From: Aquatica leii
Taxonomy: Eukaryota; Arthropoda; Insecta; Coleoptera; Lampyridae
DNA: 64,000 nucleotides
Assembly: GCA_035610365.1 (NCBI GenBank)
Contig: CM069433.1
Span: 177,274,882 to 177,338,881 of the forward strand
Direction of reading: 5' to 3'
Both the position numbers and the translations under genes were made by a program. This document shows positions 31,291 through 42,764 of the stretch, one piece after another. The notes beneath the pieces were generated by a model. That model had not been told where the DNA came from, made no database searches, and worked only from the letters and a program-made list of their open reading frames with translations. How positions within the stretch are numbered: position 1 is the first letter of the stretch; each line of letters starts with the position of its first letter.

Positions 31291-31689
31291 TAAATCCAGA
31301 AGACTTTTTCTTACCGCCTTGTGCATTCTAGCTATGCATAAAAGTCTAATGAAGACTTTTATTTCGACTATGTTTGTTGGTTGAGCGCTTCGTTCTCGCC
31401 GGTAATTGCTTTGGATGTTTTCAATGTACTGATTCGTGTAGTACATTACTATCATTTCCAGTATTTCTTGGTCAAATAAGCACTGCTATGTTGTTGAAAT
31501 TATTTCATTGTTTTTTGCTTTACCTATGACACAAGAAAGCCTTTTCTGAACAATTTAATGCAGTTTTTACACTTTTAGCTTTTGCGCCACAAATCATTGT
31601 TTTTACTGTTCAGGAATTCGAACACTGAATCAAAGAGTGAATAGAAGCGTTCAAAACATGGACTTTTATATAACCAACGTATTTCTGTG

Positions 31690-34600
31690 TTTTTTTTGGT
31701 TTTTTTTAAGAGGTGGTTCGTCTAGCGCCCCTGCACTGCGGTTGATCTTGGACTTTTTGTGCACCTCTGATTTATGACTGCCTCAGCAGTTAGTTCTATT
31801 TCGTAAAGAAATTTATTTTATGAGGCTTTTTTCAACTCATCATCGGTTAGTTAAGGCTTGCCGAAAATCGTTGTGCGTTGCATTTGATATGCTTCGCATT
31901 TGCACAGCAGCTGCTGCGAAGTCTTTTCCCTGTTATTATAGTCCCGTCAGTTTCCTTGACTTTTGTCGACTCAGGCTTGATAGTGCAGTTTGAGTGTTTG
32001 ATTGTGGCGCTGTAAGGAAGAGTTGTGTGTCTATATTGTTTTATGCTCCGCTGCTAGTTTGCTGCGAATTATTTCTTTTCCAGTCTCGTATGCGATTCCG
32101 AAAACGGGCTCAGGTTTGATACATGTCCCTGTTGTGCCTTTTTTAGCCAGTGCGTATGCTGCTTGTCTTGATTCCATCATTACGAGGTGTAATGGTTCTG
32201 TTCTGTTATCAGTAGACTTGCCATTCTCTGTACTTTGCTTAGCTTTGCAGCCGTGTTTTTTACGTTGGTTCTCTCACGACATACAAGCGCGCCGTATGTG
32301 ATGATGGGTCTTGTTACCACAGTATATAACCGTTTGGTCATTGTGGGTTTTAATCCCCATGTGTGCGACCATCCGTTTGGTTGTATTAAGAACCCTGATA
32401 GCCTTTGTTGCGACATTTTCTAGATGTGTATTGAAAGTCAGTCTAGTATCAAGAGTGAGTCCCAGATATTTGACTTGTTTTGTCATCGAGAGCGTGACTC
32501 CGTACATCGTAGGTAGTTTTATGTCATCCATTTTATTTCGTTTGGTAAACGGAACGGTTCCCGTCTTAGTTGGGTTCACTAATAGTTTCTCTTTTTTGCA
32601 CCACTTTTCGACGGTGTTTAGTGCACTTTGCATTATGTTTGATACAGTTGCCCCAAACTTCCCGTTTGTGATAATGGTGAGATCGTCGGCGTATCCTAAA
32701 GCAAATACCGTCTTTTAGTTTTTGGAGTAGGCCGTCTATGACGAGGCACAACAATAGGGGTGACAGCACTCCGTCTTGTAGGCAGCCACTTTGGCTTCCA
32801 CAGTGCTACCGTACAAAGTAGCTGTAATCGTCCGATTCCTGAGCATTGAGTTGACCCAGTTTTGGACTAGAGGTGTGATTCCTTTTTTTTCCATTACCCT
32901 TACAATTGAGGTGAAGGTAGCACCTATTGTCAAATGCTCTTTCAATATCTAGAAAAGAACTTTAAGCAGTATCATTGTATTGGATTGGATTTTCGCATCT
33001 GCTTACTAGTTGGTGAATTGCTAGCTCGCAAGATTTTCAAGATTGGTAAGCATGCTGGTTTCGGTGCAGAGGCGAAGCCTTCAATGCCCCGTCCCGTATA
33101 TACCTGTCGGCTACTTCTTTAAGTAGTTTAAGATGAAGGAAGTTAAGCTGATCGGCCTGTAAGATTTTTCTTAAGCGTACGTAGCTTTCCCTGGCTTGGG
33201 TATAAATACGACCATGACAGTCCGCTAGCTGTTTGGTATGTGCGAAAGTGCTAAGCTGGCTCTGAGAATTTTGCATACTGCGTTTTGAAGAGCCGCAAAT
33301 CCCTTTTGCAGTATGATGGGATAAATTCCATCGGTTCCTGGACACTGAAAGGGTTTAATCGTATTGATTCTCCATTTTAGGTTTTCAGGATTGATTATTT
33401 TTCTCGCTAAGTCCCAGTTCCTTTTTGGTACCCATTTATGGTACCTCTAGGTCCTGGTGCTTAGGAACTTTAGTTAACAATAAACCCGGGAAGTGTTTTT
33501 GCAGTAGTTCTTGTAGAGTACCTTCAACCGAGTCTGTAAACTTTCCGCTTTCCGCTTATGGTGCGTGCCCTTGCTTTGTCAAGCTCCCTGTTCCACCAAG
33601 TTATCTTGTTGGTGGTTCGTTTGACTGTTTTTGGGCAGCTTGCTTCAAATGCGGATTTTAATGAATTAACAATACTGTTCTTCATTAGTTCTAGCTCGTG
33701 CATTGATCTTGTAACTGTGGGACAGTTCCTGATTTGCCCCACTAAAGTTTCGTTGAACAAATCCCAATCGGTTTTTCTCGTGTTTCTTTATTCCATTACG
33801 AGATAAAGAAGATTCATCTGATACATGGCATATGTTTATCACTTTGTTTTGTTTTAGGACAAGCAAGCATAAGGTCAATAACTTCACTGAGCAACACGGT
33901 TATAAACGTAGGCGCATCTTTGTCATTTATTATGCCTAAATTGCCTTTTAGAATAAATTTTTAAAGTTTTTTACCTCTTGGACTTGTGTTTGTGCTCCCC
34001 TACAAGGTTTGGTGTGCATTGGCAACGCATCCAAGAATCAGCGGTTTGTTGGTCCCACTGGTAATCAGTTTGTGGCGGCAGTGCTCCTTTGGGGTCGAAG
34101 GGAAGATAACCGGATCTAATAATGAACTCCTTTCTGATGCCTTCTTCTAGTACAGATATTTTAGCTGCCACTAGGTCTCTCAAACATAGATCCCACAATA
34201 GCATTAAGTTTAGTGTTTATTTTTTACAATAATGCATGTGCGAGGATTGTGCACAAGTTGGGCTGCAAGCAGCCATCTATCTGGACAGTTCAACCCCTTT
34301 ATTGTTCCCTTGTGGATCCATGGCTCCCGGACACGGGCAATATCAATATCGTGTGTCACGACATAAGCACTGAGGGTCGTTGAAGCTGCCCTACGGTGAT
34401 TTATGTTTATTTTAACGACTTTCAGCATTATATTTGCTATCAGCACGTTCTTTTCGACTCTGCATTTACATCTATTGCCTCGTGGACATCACTTGTAGCA
34501 TCCGGTTCTTTGTTGTCCTTTTTTGAGTCGGCCAGCGCCAGGAGAGTGATCTTCAAAAATCCAAGGTGCAATTGGTTGATTGACGCTTCCACCTTTTCCG

Positions 34601-34725
34601 AGAACCCCTTGTCCATAAACAGGGCGTATTGGGTTCCTTTAGGATCTGGTTTAGCGTTAATCATATATAGTAATTCCAAACATTTGCAGACTTGGTTATT
34701 CACGGAAGTAAACAAAATAAACAAA
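31690..34725 (-). pseudogene. I/LOA-like LINE (relic, near full length)
   Basis: The minus strand carries, in order, an APE endonuclease start (KININHRRAASTTLSAYV, then DIDIARVREPWIHKG), IIRSGYLPFDPKGALPP, and a linker with MKNSIVNSLKSAFEASCPKT and WWNRELDKARA. The RT C-terminal part follows (VEKWCKKEKLLVNPTKT, VKYLGLTLDTRLTF, RPIITYGALVCRE), then an RNase H-region tail (KKGTTGTCIKPEPVFGIAY). The YxDD block is not intact. Poly(A) in element orientation lies at about 31690-31711. Many frameshifts and stops are present. The short N-terminal frame at 34440-34724 may belong to ORF1 or be unrelated. Confidence 0.8.
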
Positions 34726-34739
34726 AATATAAAATAGTA

Positions 34740-35380
34740 AGCTATAACTTTTAGGGTGCATTATATTAAATTATAAAACTCAATATGTCTAACTTCTTTT
34801 GCAGAATCATTAATAATATATTCTTTAGAAACACATTTGTGTTAGAAAAACTTACAATCCCTTCTTAAGTTTTTTAATAAGAATTACTGTACCGATAACT
34901 GTGATATATAATTTTTTTAATCAATTCAGACAAGTATAACTTTGCTTGAATAAATTTAAATTAAAAAGGTATATCAGTTTTATTCAAATAAGTTACGTAT
35001 CGTAAGTACGCTATCTGGGTAACAATACAATTATACTTCTTTTTGTCCAAGACTAGGAAAATTTGTTGTATGCATTTCACATTACGCATAATACAGAACT
35101 AAATTGTTGATTAGATGCACAACTTTTTATAGTTTATATTATAGAATAGTTGGTGCAGTTATCGGCTCTATAGCGTTCCTGTATAAACCTGTATTGATAG
35201 GCCTGACTCACCGCGATGCCTGTTATTACTTTTATTTTATGCACTTGTATATATTTATATTTTACTTACGACGTAAAAATTGCTAATAATTTATTTATTG
35301 TTATTTATTTTAACTTCGATATTAATAAATATGTGTCACAGTTCTTTTTTATTTGATATTAAATTTTGCGCGGACCTCTG
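34740..35380. other. Residual hAT interior, no gene recognised
   Basis: AT-rich sequence between the LINE relic and the right hAT end. No BED finger or other transposase motif is readable. Confidence 0.5.
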
Positions 35381-35677
35381 ACGTTGTTTAGGGTACCTCC
35401 CAATTCGATTTTAATTAAGGTTCAAAGGGGTCACTTTGGGAACCTCTGGTCTAAATAGACGTTTTCTAGATGAGTGTTGGCACTGCATGTGTCTATTCCG
35501 ATTTCTTTTATTTGAAAAAATGACAATACGTAATAGAGACATTTTAAAGAGATTTTGATAACTGGATTTTGTATCTTGTCGAATATATTTTTAGACTTGA
35601 AGTTATCAGTAACTGCATCAGTGTAGAAATTCTTAAATTTCAAAATGCATGATACTGACTATTTATACGATTATACA

Positions 35678-35965
35678 TGTAACTAATTTTACTAGAACTA
35701 AAACACAACACAACGGACACTAAAAATTATAACTAATTAATTTATTAAAAACAGCTTAATAGATTAATTTCTATAACACTGTATATAATTACCGTACGCA
35801 ATAAATACTGTCACTTTTATTTATACGCCACACGCGTAATACTAAACGTATTTTTTTTTACACTGAATCAATCAATTTCTAGTGATTACTCTTTATATTT
35901 TCGACAAAAATATTGTGTTGGCTACTAAATCGTCTCGAATATTCTCGAAGTTCGTGAATGTTTCA
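35678..35965 (-). repeat. Probable old solo LTR of the Ty3 family at 6609
   Basis: It starts TGTAACTAATTTTAC and ends CGTGAATGTTTCA followed by ATAT, like the other family LTRs. The interior resembles them only loosely (TTATTTATACGCC, TCTCGAA). The left flank does not repeat ATAT cleanly. I call it tentatively. Confidence 0.45.
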
Positions 35966-35969
35966 ATAT

Positions 35970-37110
35970 ATTCAATTCATTATATTTTGCAATAAGCTAC
36001 GAGTGCTGTAAATTTCAAAGAATATTAGCTGTGTAGAAAATTTATTCCATTATTTACAAAAGTAGTTTCTAGTCGATTTTTAAGGGGCAATTCATTATAA
36101 TTTCAACGCTTTTATTAGATTTTTACATGAGACTTAAAGAATTAGGGTGTTCCGCCATAAGTCGCAGACCACAGAGGGAGTGTTGATTTAATCGGATTGA
36201 ATCTAATTTGAATTTACATTTATAGGTAACGTCTCTTTTGTTTTATTGTCTAAAGTTGACATTAATACCAGCAGTCGGTACATTCTGATCGTGTGGTAAG
36301 AAAAATCCAATACATCAATTTCAATATTTAAGTACGAAAGAAATGTAGTTTTTTTTATATCTTAAAGCAATTTAGATGTAATACATATGAGGCTTTCGTC
36401 TTCTTTCTCATTGAATTCTACCGATTTATGTAAATTTCGTAAATCGTTATTCAGATCTGACACATCTAGAGCATTTTTAAGATTGGCAAACAAATACATA
36501 AAAAAATTTAAATTGAAATTCGAATATGACTTATTTTTTATGTTAAAACATTTATTAAACAAGAGTAAACGGTAATTTTACGTGAATATTTGAAAAATGA
36601 ACAATTTTATTTTTAATGTAATGCCTAATTGAAAACAAATTCGAATAAAATTTAAATTACATCATCTATTAATTTTTTTAAAAATTCAAAGCGTTTATGG
36701 TTTTTAATTGTATTGAATTCGTCATTAATTTACAGCTGGAATCGAAATGCGTTGCTGTAAAACGTCAAAATAATAATTGAATGAAAATAGATTTAGATTA
36801 TTTTAAATGAAATATTAGTGTTTAAATAGGTCAAAAAATATGCATATTAGATAAGTGAAAACATTTTTTTTCTGCCAGTATTACAATTTGGATTAGCGAC
36901 TTACAATATTGATCAAGAAAAAGTGGTTAAATAGAAGGCGAAAAGAAAATCGAAAAATTACAGAAAAGAACACCGAAGCAAATATTAAAGAAAGAATTAA
37001 TGACAGGATAAGGTAAATGAAACAAAAAATCGAATATAATAATCAGAAATGTTATTCTTATTCTTCAGTTTGTAATTATTTATATAATTAACGCTGCAGC
37101 ATAAGATTGT
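35970..37110. other. AT-rich non-coding region
   Basis: No recognisable element or gene. The short overlapping frames at 36362-36575 lie on opposite strands of the same AT-rich DNA and show no motif. Confidence 0.5.
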
Positions 37111-37119
37111 TTCATTTAT

Positions 37120-37590
37120 GCAGCAAAATCTCATGGAAGTAGAAGTAAAACCTTAATTTGGGCAATGAACAAAGAGGAAAAAGAGAATTATTCATTAAAA
37201 TGGAAATTTTTACACAGGATGACTAAAAGTAAGGGATTTATTGAAAAGGCTTAAAAATTGTGTAAAAGTACAAAAATCCAGACATTGTCAAAATAATATA
37301 AATTCAGCGAATAAGATGGATAGGACATACATAGAGAGTCCCGATAAACAGAACGATAAAAGCTGTATTAGGATCAAACTGAATCGGGACTTAAACAAGA
37401 ATAAGACTTAGAAGAAAATGGATAGATGTGAAAAAAGCGAAGATAAAAAAGAACAAGAAGAAGAAAATTGGCGTAGATAATTGGACAGAAGTAACAATAT
37501 CTAGAGAAATGGCAAAAAATAGACCTGGATCTACATGACCGTGATAGAATGAAGAGTCTAACACTGGTCAAATAAAATTAGATACTTATG
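37120..37590 (+). pseudogene. C-terminal end of an RTE-like LINE (relic)
   Basis: The plus strand reads, across stops, IRWIGHT, then RVPINRTIKAVLGSN, then RLRRKWIDV and VDNWTEVTISREMAK. This is the common C-terminal block of RTE/Craft-type LINE reverse transcriptases (RW.GH..R, GRPR..W.D, W...A.DR..W). No RT core is visible. Confidence 0.65.
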
Positions 37591-37924
37591 GATATCAATA
37601 ACCTATAATTAAATTTTTAATTTCAATTTATCAAATTTACCTGGCTTTAAAAGTATTATTGGGAAACAATTTTTATTTCAATGGTAACAGTTGTTGAGAA
37701 ATAAAATTCTTAATAATAATAATCCAGTTGATGCTCCAAGTGTGATAACGACTATTAACGAAATGAAATTGAATTTTTTGGCCAGTTAACAAAATTAAGG
37801 TTTTTACTTTGTTGTTTTACTGATTAGTATTTGTAGTAAACCGTTGTCTCATCACTGCAGTTTTCTAGTTTTTTCTCAAATATTCTTACATATTGATACA
37901 GTTTAAGCAATGCAATTGTTTTTG

Positions 37925-38560
37925 TTTGTGTTTAACCGTAACTTAGTGCAGGCGACAGCTCAAAACACTTCAGAGAGAAGGTCGTGTATGGTACTTGGTG
38001 TGGTAATTATAAGATAAATAAAAGAGCGTCAATACGGTAGAAATATTAACCACAGATCCCGTTTAAATCTGTCGAGCACCGAAGGAAAAGAAGTTGCAGA
38101 ACAAAACATAACAACGAATATATTTATTTTAACAAAGAGTAAGAGGTTAAAAACGACGTAGGATTATAGCAGATAAATAGCAATTAAGAGTATGTCAACA
38201 AATATAACATATAATAATAATGCAGGCCCCTTAGATTAGGCAACACTTTGTTTATAGAAATTTAAAAAAATTGGCTTAACATTACATTCAAAATAAATTC
38301 ACGTTGGTGAATACAACATAAATATCAAGTATTACGAGCTTAAGCAAAGCAAAACAGTTTTATACTTAGTTGTGACAACAAGCGTAATATGTACGTATAT
38401 CGTGCCTGCATACAACTGACAAACTAATAAATGAAATTTTAAATAAGAAACCAAGTACTTACAATTTTGCGTTTCAGAATATGCAATTAGCTAATGGCAC
38501 ATCCAACACACATTTTTTAAAATTGCTGAAAAGTAAACTATTACATATATACGGCGTTAC
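37925..38560. repeat. Dispersed repeat, copy 2 (single 168-bp unit)
   Basis: It matches 2560-3300: GTCGTGTATGGTACTTGGTG at 37981, AACCACAGATCCCGTTTAAA, AATGCAGGCCCCTTAGATTA near 38219, and TTAGCTAATGGCACATCC near 38488. It has one copy of the unit that is tandemly doubled in the other locus. Confidence 0.65.
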
Positions 38561-39264
38561 CACAAATAAATGACTCAGTTTCATACGATATGTTAAAAAA
38601 AGCCAAGTGCGGTAAGTTTCTCGAAATTAGGGAAGATGTTTTAGTAGGTGTGCCCAATTTGATCGTAATACAATTGAAACTGTGATTTCAATATCTCCAT
38701 CTAACATAGGTTTGCAGAATACGCATCCGGAACAATTCTCAATAGTCCATGCCTTATTAATTGTTCATAGGAATTTTCCACGACGAAAGAACTTGTGCAG
38801 GTAGTTCAAGTTAAAAGAACACGTGCAGGTAACCAAAGCTGCTAATGATATAATAGGAAAATCAAATTGTGCTGTAAAATGAAAATGCATCCTTGTCCCA
38901 GCAAATTCAGCTGTATAATTTAAGATACTTAAAAATATGGAAATTTCACGGGCTTGACACTAGCACTACGTGTAACTTTCTTAACGTACAAAATAGAAGT
39001 GACCTTATTGGTTTATGTAAAATGACGGATCATAGGGCAAAATTCCTACAGTAAAAACCACACCAAAATATTTTTAACATACAAATGCTAATATTAGGCT
39101 GAAATAATATAGATGCTATCTTTGAGATGTTTATGTTGGTCGTTTGTTTTTGGGGATTATTTCTGTTGTGATGATTCTTTTTAGGAGAATGTAGGATCGA
39201 ATTTTTTTTTAAGCTACTCAAATTTTCACGATTATATATGATGTAACTTAAAACAAGTAGTAAC

Positions 39265-40195
39265 AAGGAACTATTTGATAAAATGCAATCCATCTGGAGC
39301 CTGGATTTCTTCCTCCGATTACTGTCTTCGTGTCATTCGTCTTTTTTTGTTGTGCGAGATCGAACGCGCTTTATTCTTTGTGCATGGTTGTATTTGCATA
39401 CTTTTGTGGACACCTATGATCTGAAATTCTCATACGTCCGCACCAAAAACGTCTTTTCTTGTCTATTTGGTCAATTATACTTCTATCTATACCTTCATAA
39501 CCTTTTTTATTCCGTGGTTGTGTGTTCTAGTTTCCAGATGCAGCAACTTCCTCTAAGAAAATTCATTTTTAATGTTTGAAGTTTTGATTTCTGTGTGTAG
39601 GCGATTTCCTATACTCCAGCATCATACAGGGCCACTCCTTCAAGTATGCCTCTATGTATCTTGATTTTAGTTTCTTTGGTCCATGGAATTTAGCTGCTGT
39701 ATAGTTTTTTTGTCTTGTGCTATTTTTATATTTTCTTCTTCTTTAAGTATTTAAAATCGGTGCATTTCTTCACTGTCTCTCCGGCTTTCCAAAAGATATT
39801 TAACATATCATTTTTATTTGCTCCTACGACTAAGTACATTGTTTTTTTTTATGCTCATTTGCAATCCCCATTTATCGTATTTTATTTGCTTCTACCGCTA
39901 AGTACATTGTATTTTCCATGCTTATTTGTAATCTCCATTGATTATATTCTTCTTTTAATTTCCCAGTCATATTATGCATCTTCTTCATGCGCAGCTACAA
40001 TGACATAATCGTCAGCAAAAAGGAACGTAAATAAAGAGTTTTTATTGATTGAAATTTCCATGTTACTGCAATCTCTTCTCCAAGTGTGAAGTGCTTGGCT
40101 TAGGTCTGTATATGTTGAATAGAGTTGTTGATAAGCATATCTGAAGAAGTTTTTTGCTAGTACCAAATTCTTCCGAAAGTCTATTTTCAATCTTG
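39265..40195 (-). pseudogene. RTE-like LINE reverse transcriptase (relic)
   Basis: The minus strand has the catalytic block TFLFADDYVIVAAHEEDA at about 39972-40030, then (in broken frames) KCTDFKYLKKK, IYRGILEGVALYDAGV-like text and NFLRGSCCIW. It ends in NRRKKSRLQMDCIL, the GRPR..WMD-type tail. The Asp pair of the polymerase site is intact, but the frame is full of stops. Confidence 0.7.
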
Positions 40196-40689
40196 TATTA
40201 GAATACTTGTCTTTGGTTGTGTAAACGTAGCTTTTATTTACATTTGTCTCTTCCAGAATTTTAGTAAGTATCTGGAGACGCTGTAAATGCTGTTTCTAGG
40301 TTTTTACTCGTTTGAAGATGTTATCTAAGCAGGATCTGCTTTTTTTATTATACGTCTTTACGACTTCCTTAAAGAACTCGTAACACTAATTCCCTTATAG
40401 TTTGAGTAGTCAGTTTTGTCTGTCATTTTACGAGTCTTTCTATCAGTCGTAATGGAGCAACGAGTGAATATTAAACTTTGTTATAAATTAGGTAAAACTG
40501 CAACGTAAACTTACGAGAAATTGAAAACTGTATACGGTGATAACATCTTAAATTGTACTAGGGATTTGAAAGGTTTAGGCGTTTCAAAAATGTATCCGAA
40601 TATGTTGTAGATGTCGATAGATCTTGACGTTCGTCGATTTCTTGAAATGCAGATTTGATCGCAAACGTTTGAGAACCATAACTTTTAGA

Positions 40690-42065
40690 TAAGATGCTTA
40701 GCGTAAAGTAAGGCCGGTGTTAGAAAACGAAATGGATCATAAATTTGAACTATTTTAGACAAAATTGCTCTTTTGGTGCATCCCTTGTTGATTTGAGTAT
40801 GTTTGTACAGAGCTATATCTTGTAGGATGCCACTGTAATCCAAGAAGTCTAATAAAACTAGGACTTTTGTTATCAAAAGCTACAGGTGATTGTACATATG
40901 AAGAAACGTCTTTTAGAATATGAAGAAAATTGCTAGCAGATTTTCTTAATTCAAAATCTGCCGAATCCAAAAGACTTATTAGTTCCATTTGTAATTTGGA
41001 AGCTTCTTCTAATGAGTTTGCAACAGTAACCAGATTATCAACATAAACGTTATTTTTCAATACTACTGCAGCTAAAGGAAAGCGTTCAGATTCCAGGTTA
41101 GCTAATTCTAAAAGCGCATGCAAAGCCAAATAAGGAGAGCTACTTACTCTATAAGTGACTGTGTTCAAATTGAATTATTGTACAGGTTGATCTGAGGAAA
41201 AGCGCCATAAGATGCGTTGAAAGTTGTGATGCTCTGGAACTATCAAAATTTGACGATACACCTGACAAATATCACTCGTGAAGGCAACAGCAAATGTGCA
41301 AAACTTTACCAAAATCGAAAAAATGTCATTTTGAAGTTTTCTTCCTGTGAGCAAAGTGTCATTTAATGAGAGTCTGTTAGACACTTTTGCAGATGCATCA
41401 AAGACGACTCGAAGGCGAGTAGTGGTGCTTTCAGGCTTTATAACACAATGATGGTGGGGTATATAATAAGCTGAAGTCGAATGGAAATCTTTTATTGGAA
41501 CAGGCGACATGTGATGTGATTATAAATAATCACGCATAAAGTTACAATAAACAGATCAAGTGTCACTACATTTACTTAGACGAGCTTCTATTGTTATGAA
41601 GCGTCGTAAAGCTTGCGAATAAGTTTCTCTTAAATCGCAATTAGGACATCAAACTGGTACGAGAAACCTTCCGGAAGTCTCTATCTTCGAAAACTTTTGC
41701 AATGTTTTTTTCGAAACAACGGTTCAACCACCACACAACGATGTGTGTTTTGGGAAAGCTGAGTAATGTAGCTTTCCCCTGGAGAACCCAACCAAATACT
41801 ATTTTTCATGACCACGGTTTATCTTTAGAGCTTTGTATGCAATCTTTTTCAAAAATCTAATGCAGCAGTTCTACACCTAATAGAAGGTCAATTAAAATGT
41901 TAGACAATTTGGATCAGCAAATTTTATGCTGCCTTTCGTATGAAACCATTGCGAACAATCGATAGCAACCTTTGGTTGATTTGAACATATAGTAGGTATA
42001 ATGATAGCTTCAAATTCGAAAGTAGGTGATAATTGTGAAAGCACCGAGTACTCCCACGGGTTCTA
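40690..42065 (-). pseudogene. BEL/Pao retrotransposon pol (relic: protease end to RT)
   Basis: On the minus strand a protease-like tail (IKFADPNCLTF, the DP.....D.LLG region) is followed by the RT. The RT shows LRETYSQALRRFITIEARL, then AYYIPHHHCVIKPES, then LRVVFDASAKVSNRLSLND. Further on are TVTYRVSSSPYLALHALLEL, NNVYVDNLVTV at the catalytic site, and KRAILSKIVQIYDP. The BEL/Pao signature is clear. The catalytic motif reads YVDN instead of YVDD. Stops and frameshifts make it inactive. No LTRs were found. Confidence 0.85.
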
Positions 42066-42760
42066 ATTCTAATTCTAATTAAATTCTTCTTCGACGAGTT
42101 TTCTATTTATTTATGTTCTTTGCTTAAGTAATTAAAAAATTTGAATTGTTATTTATGATTAAATAAGTTCCATCTATAGCTCGAATAATGCTAAACTGGA
42201 TGCTCAAATATGAAGCTACTGTACTAATTAGCCTAAAGTCTTAATATATCCGGATTAAATTAAAGTCAACATTCCGATTTTCTTTGCAAAGGAAGTATTA
42301 TTACCATTAATTAGTGGTTAAACAAATGCAGTATAAATTCCCATTACTCCTTTTAAATTATTCGTATTTAAAATTAAAGGATACATATCCTCCCTTTATA
42401 AAATCAAGTCTAATTTCTTATACAGAACGCTAAAAAAATACATACCTATGCTGTAAATCCAAATATCACAAAATTAGAAAAATGCGAAATGCATTTTTCC
42501 GCTTTCTCTTCGTAATGTATAATTTAAGTATTAACTATTTCGAGGGAATAGAAATTTAATAGTAATGAACTGAAATTTGCAATTTCGTAGTTTGCATTTT
42601 CGATTATTATAGTACCTACTACATTTTAATAGAAAAAATACTTTAGATTTTATTATAAATTATACATAAACACAAATTATACAAAACTAGATACAGAAAA
42701 TCCTAATAAAAAACATGATTAAAAAAGTATTTATTATTTTATTTGAATATTTGTATTTTA
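42066..42760. other. AT-rich non-coding region
   Basis: Nothing recognised between the BEL/Pao relic and the Tc1 relic. The inverted repeat of the Tc1 relic should lie here but was not identified. Confidence 0.5.
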
Positions 42761-42764
42761 CATG

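Larger units (their letters stand above)
20075..35448 (-). mobile_element. hAT transposon carrying three or more nested elements
   Basis: The left end is CAATGGTCCCCAAACT and the reverse complement of the right end is CAGAGGTTCCCAAAGT (13 of 16 match), the typical hAT terminal inverted repeat pattern. A perfect 8-bp duplication GTCTAAAT flanks it (20067-20074 and 35449-35456), as expected for hAT. A hAT C-terminal dimerisation domain lies at 20851-21085 on the minus strand. The bulk of the 15.4 kb is later insertions (Ty3/gypsy 21196-30322, piggyBac relic, LINE relic). The transposase N-terminus was not found. Confidence 0.85.

Noticed and set aside
32002-33122. Plus-strand frames overlapping the LINE relic
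   Set aside because: They are shadows of minus-strand RT text, which carries the recognisable motifs.
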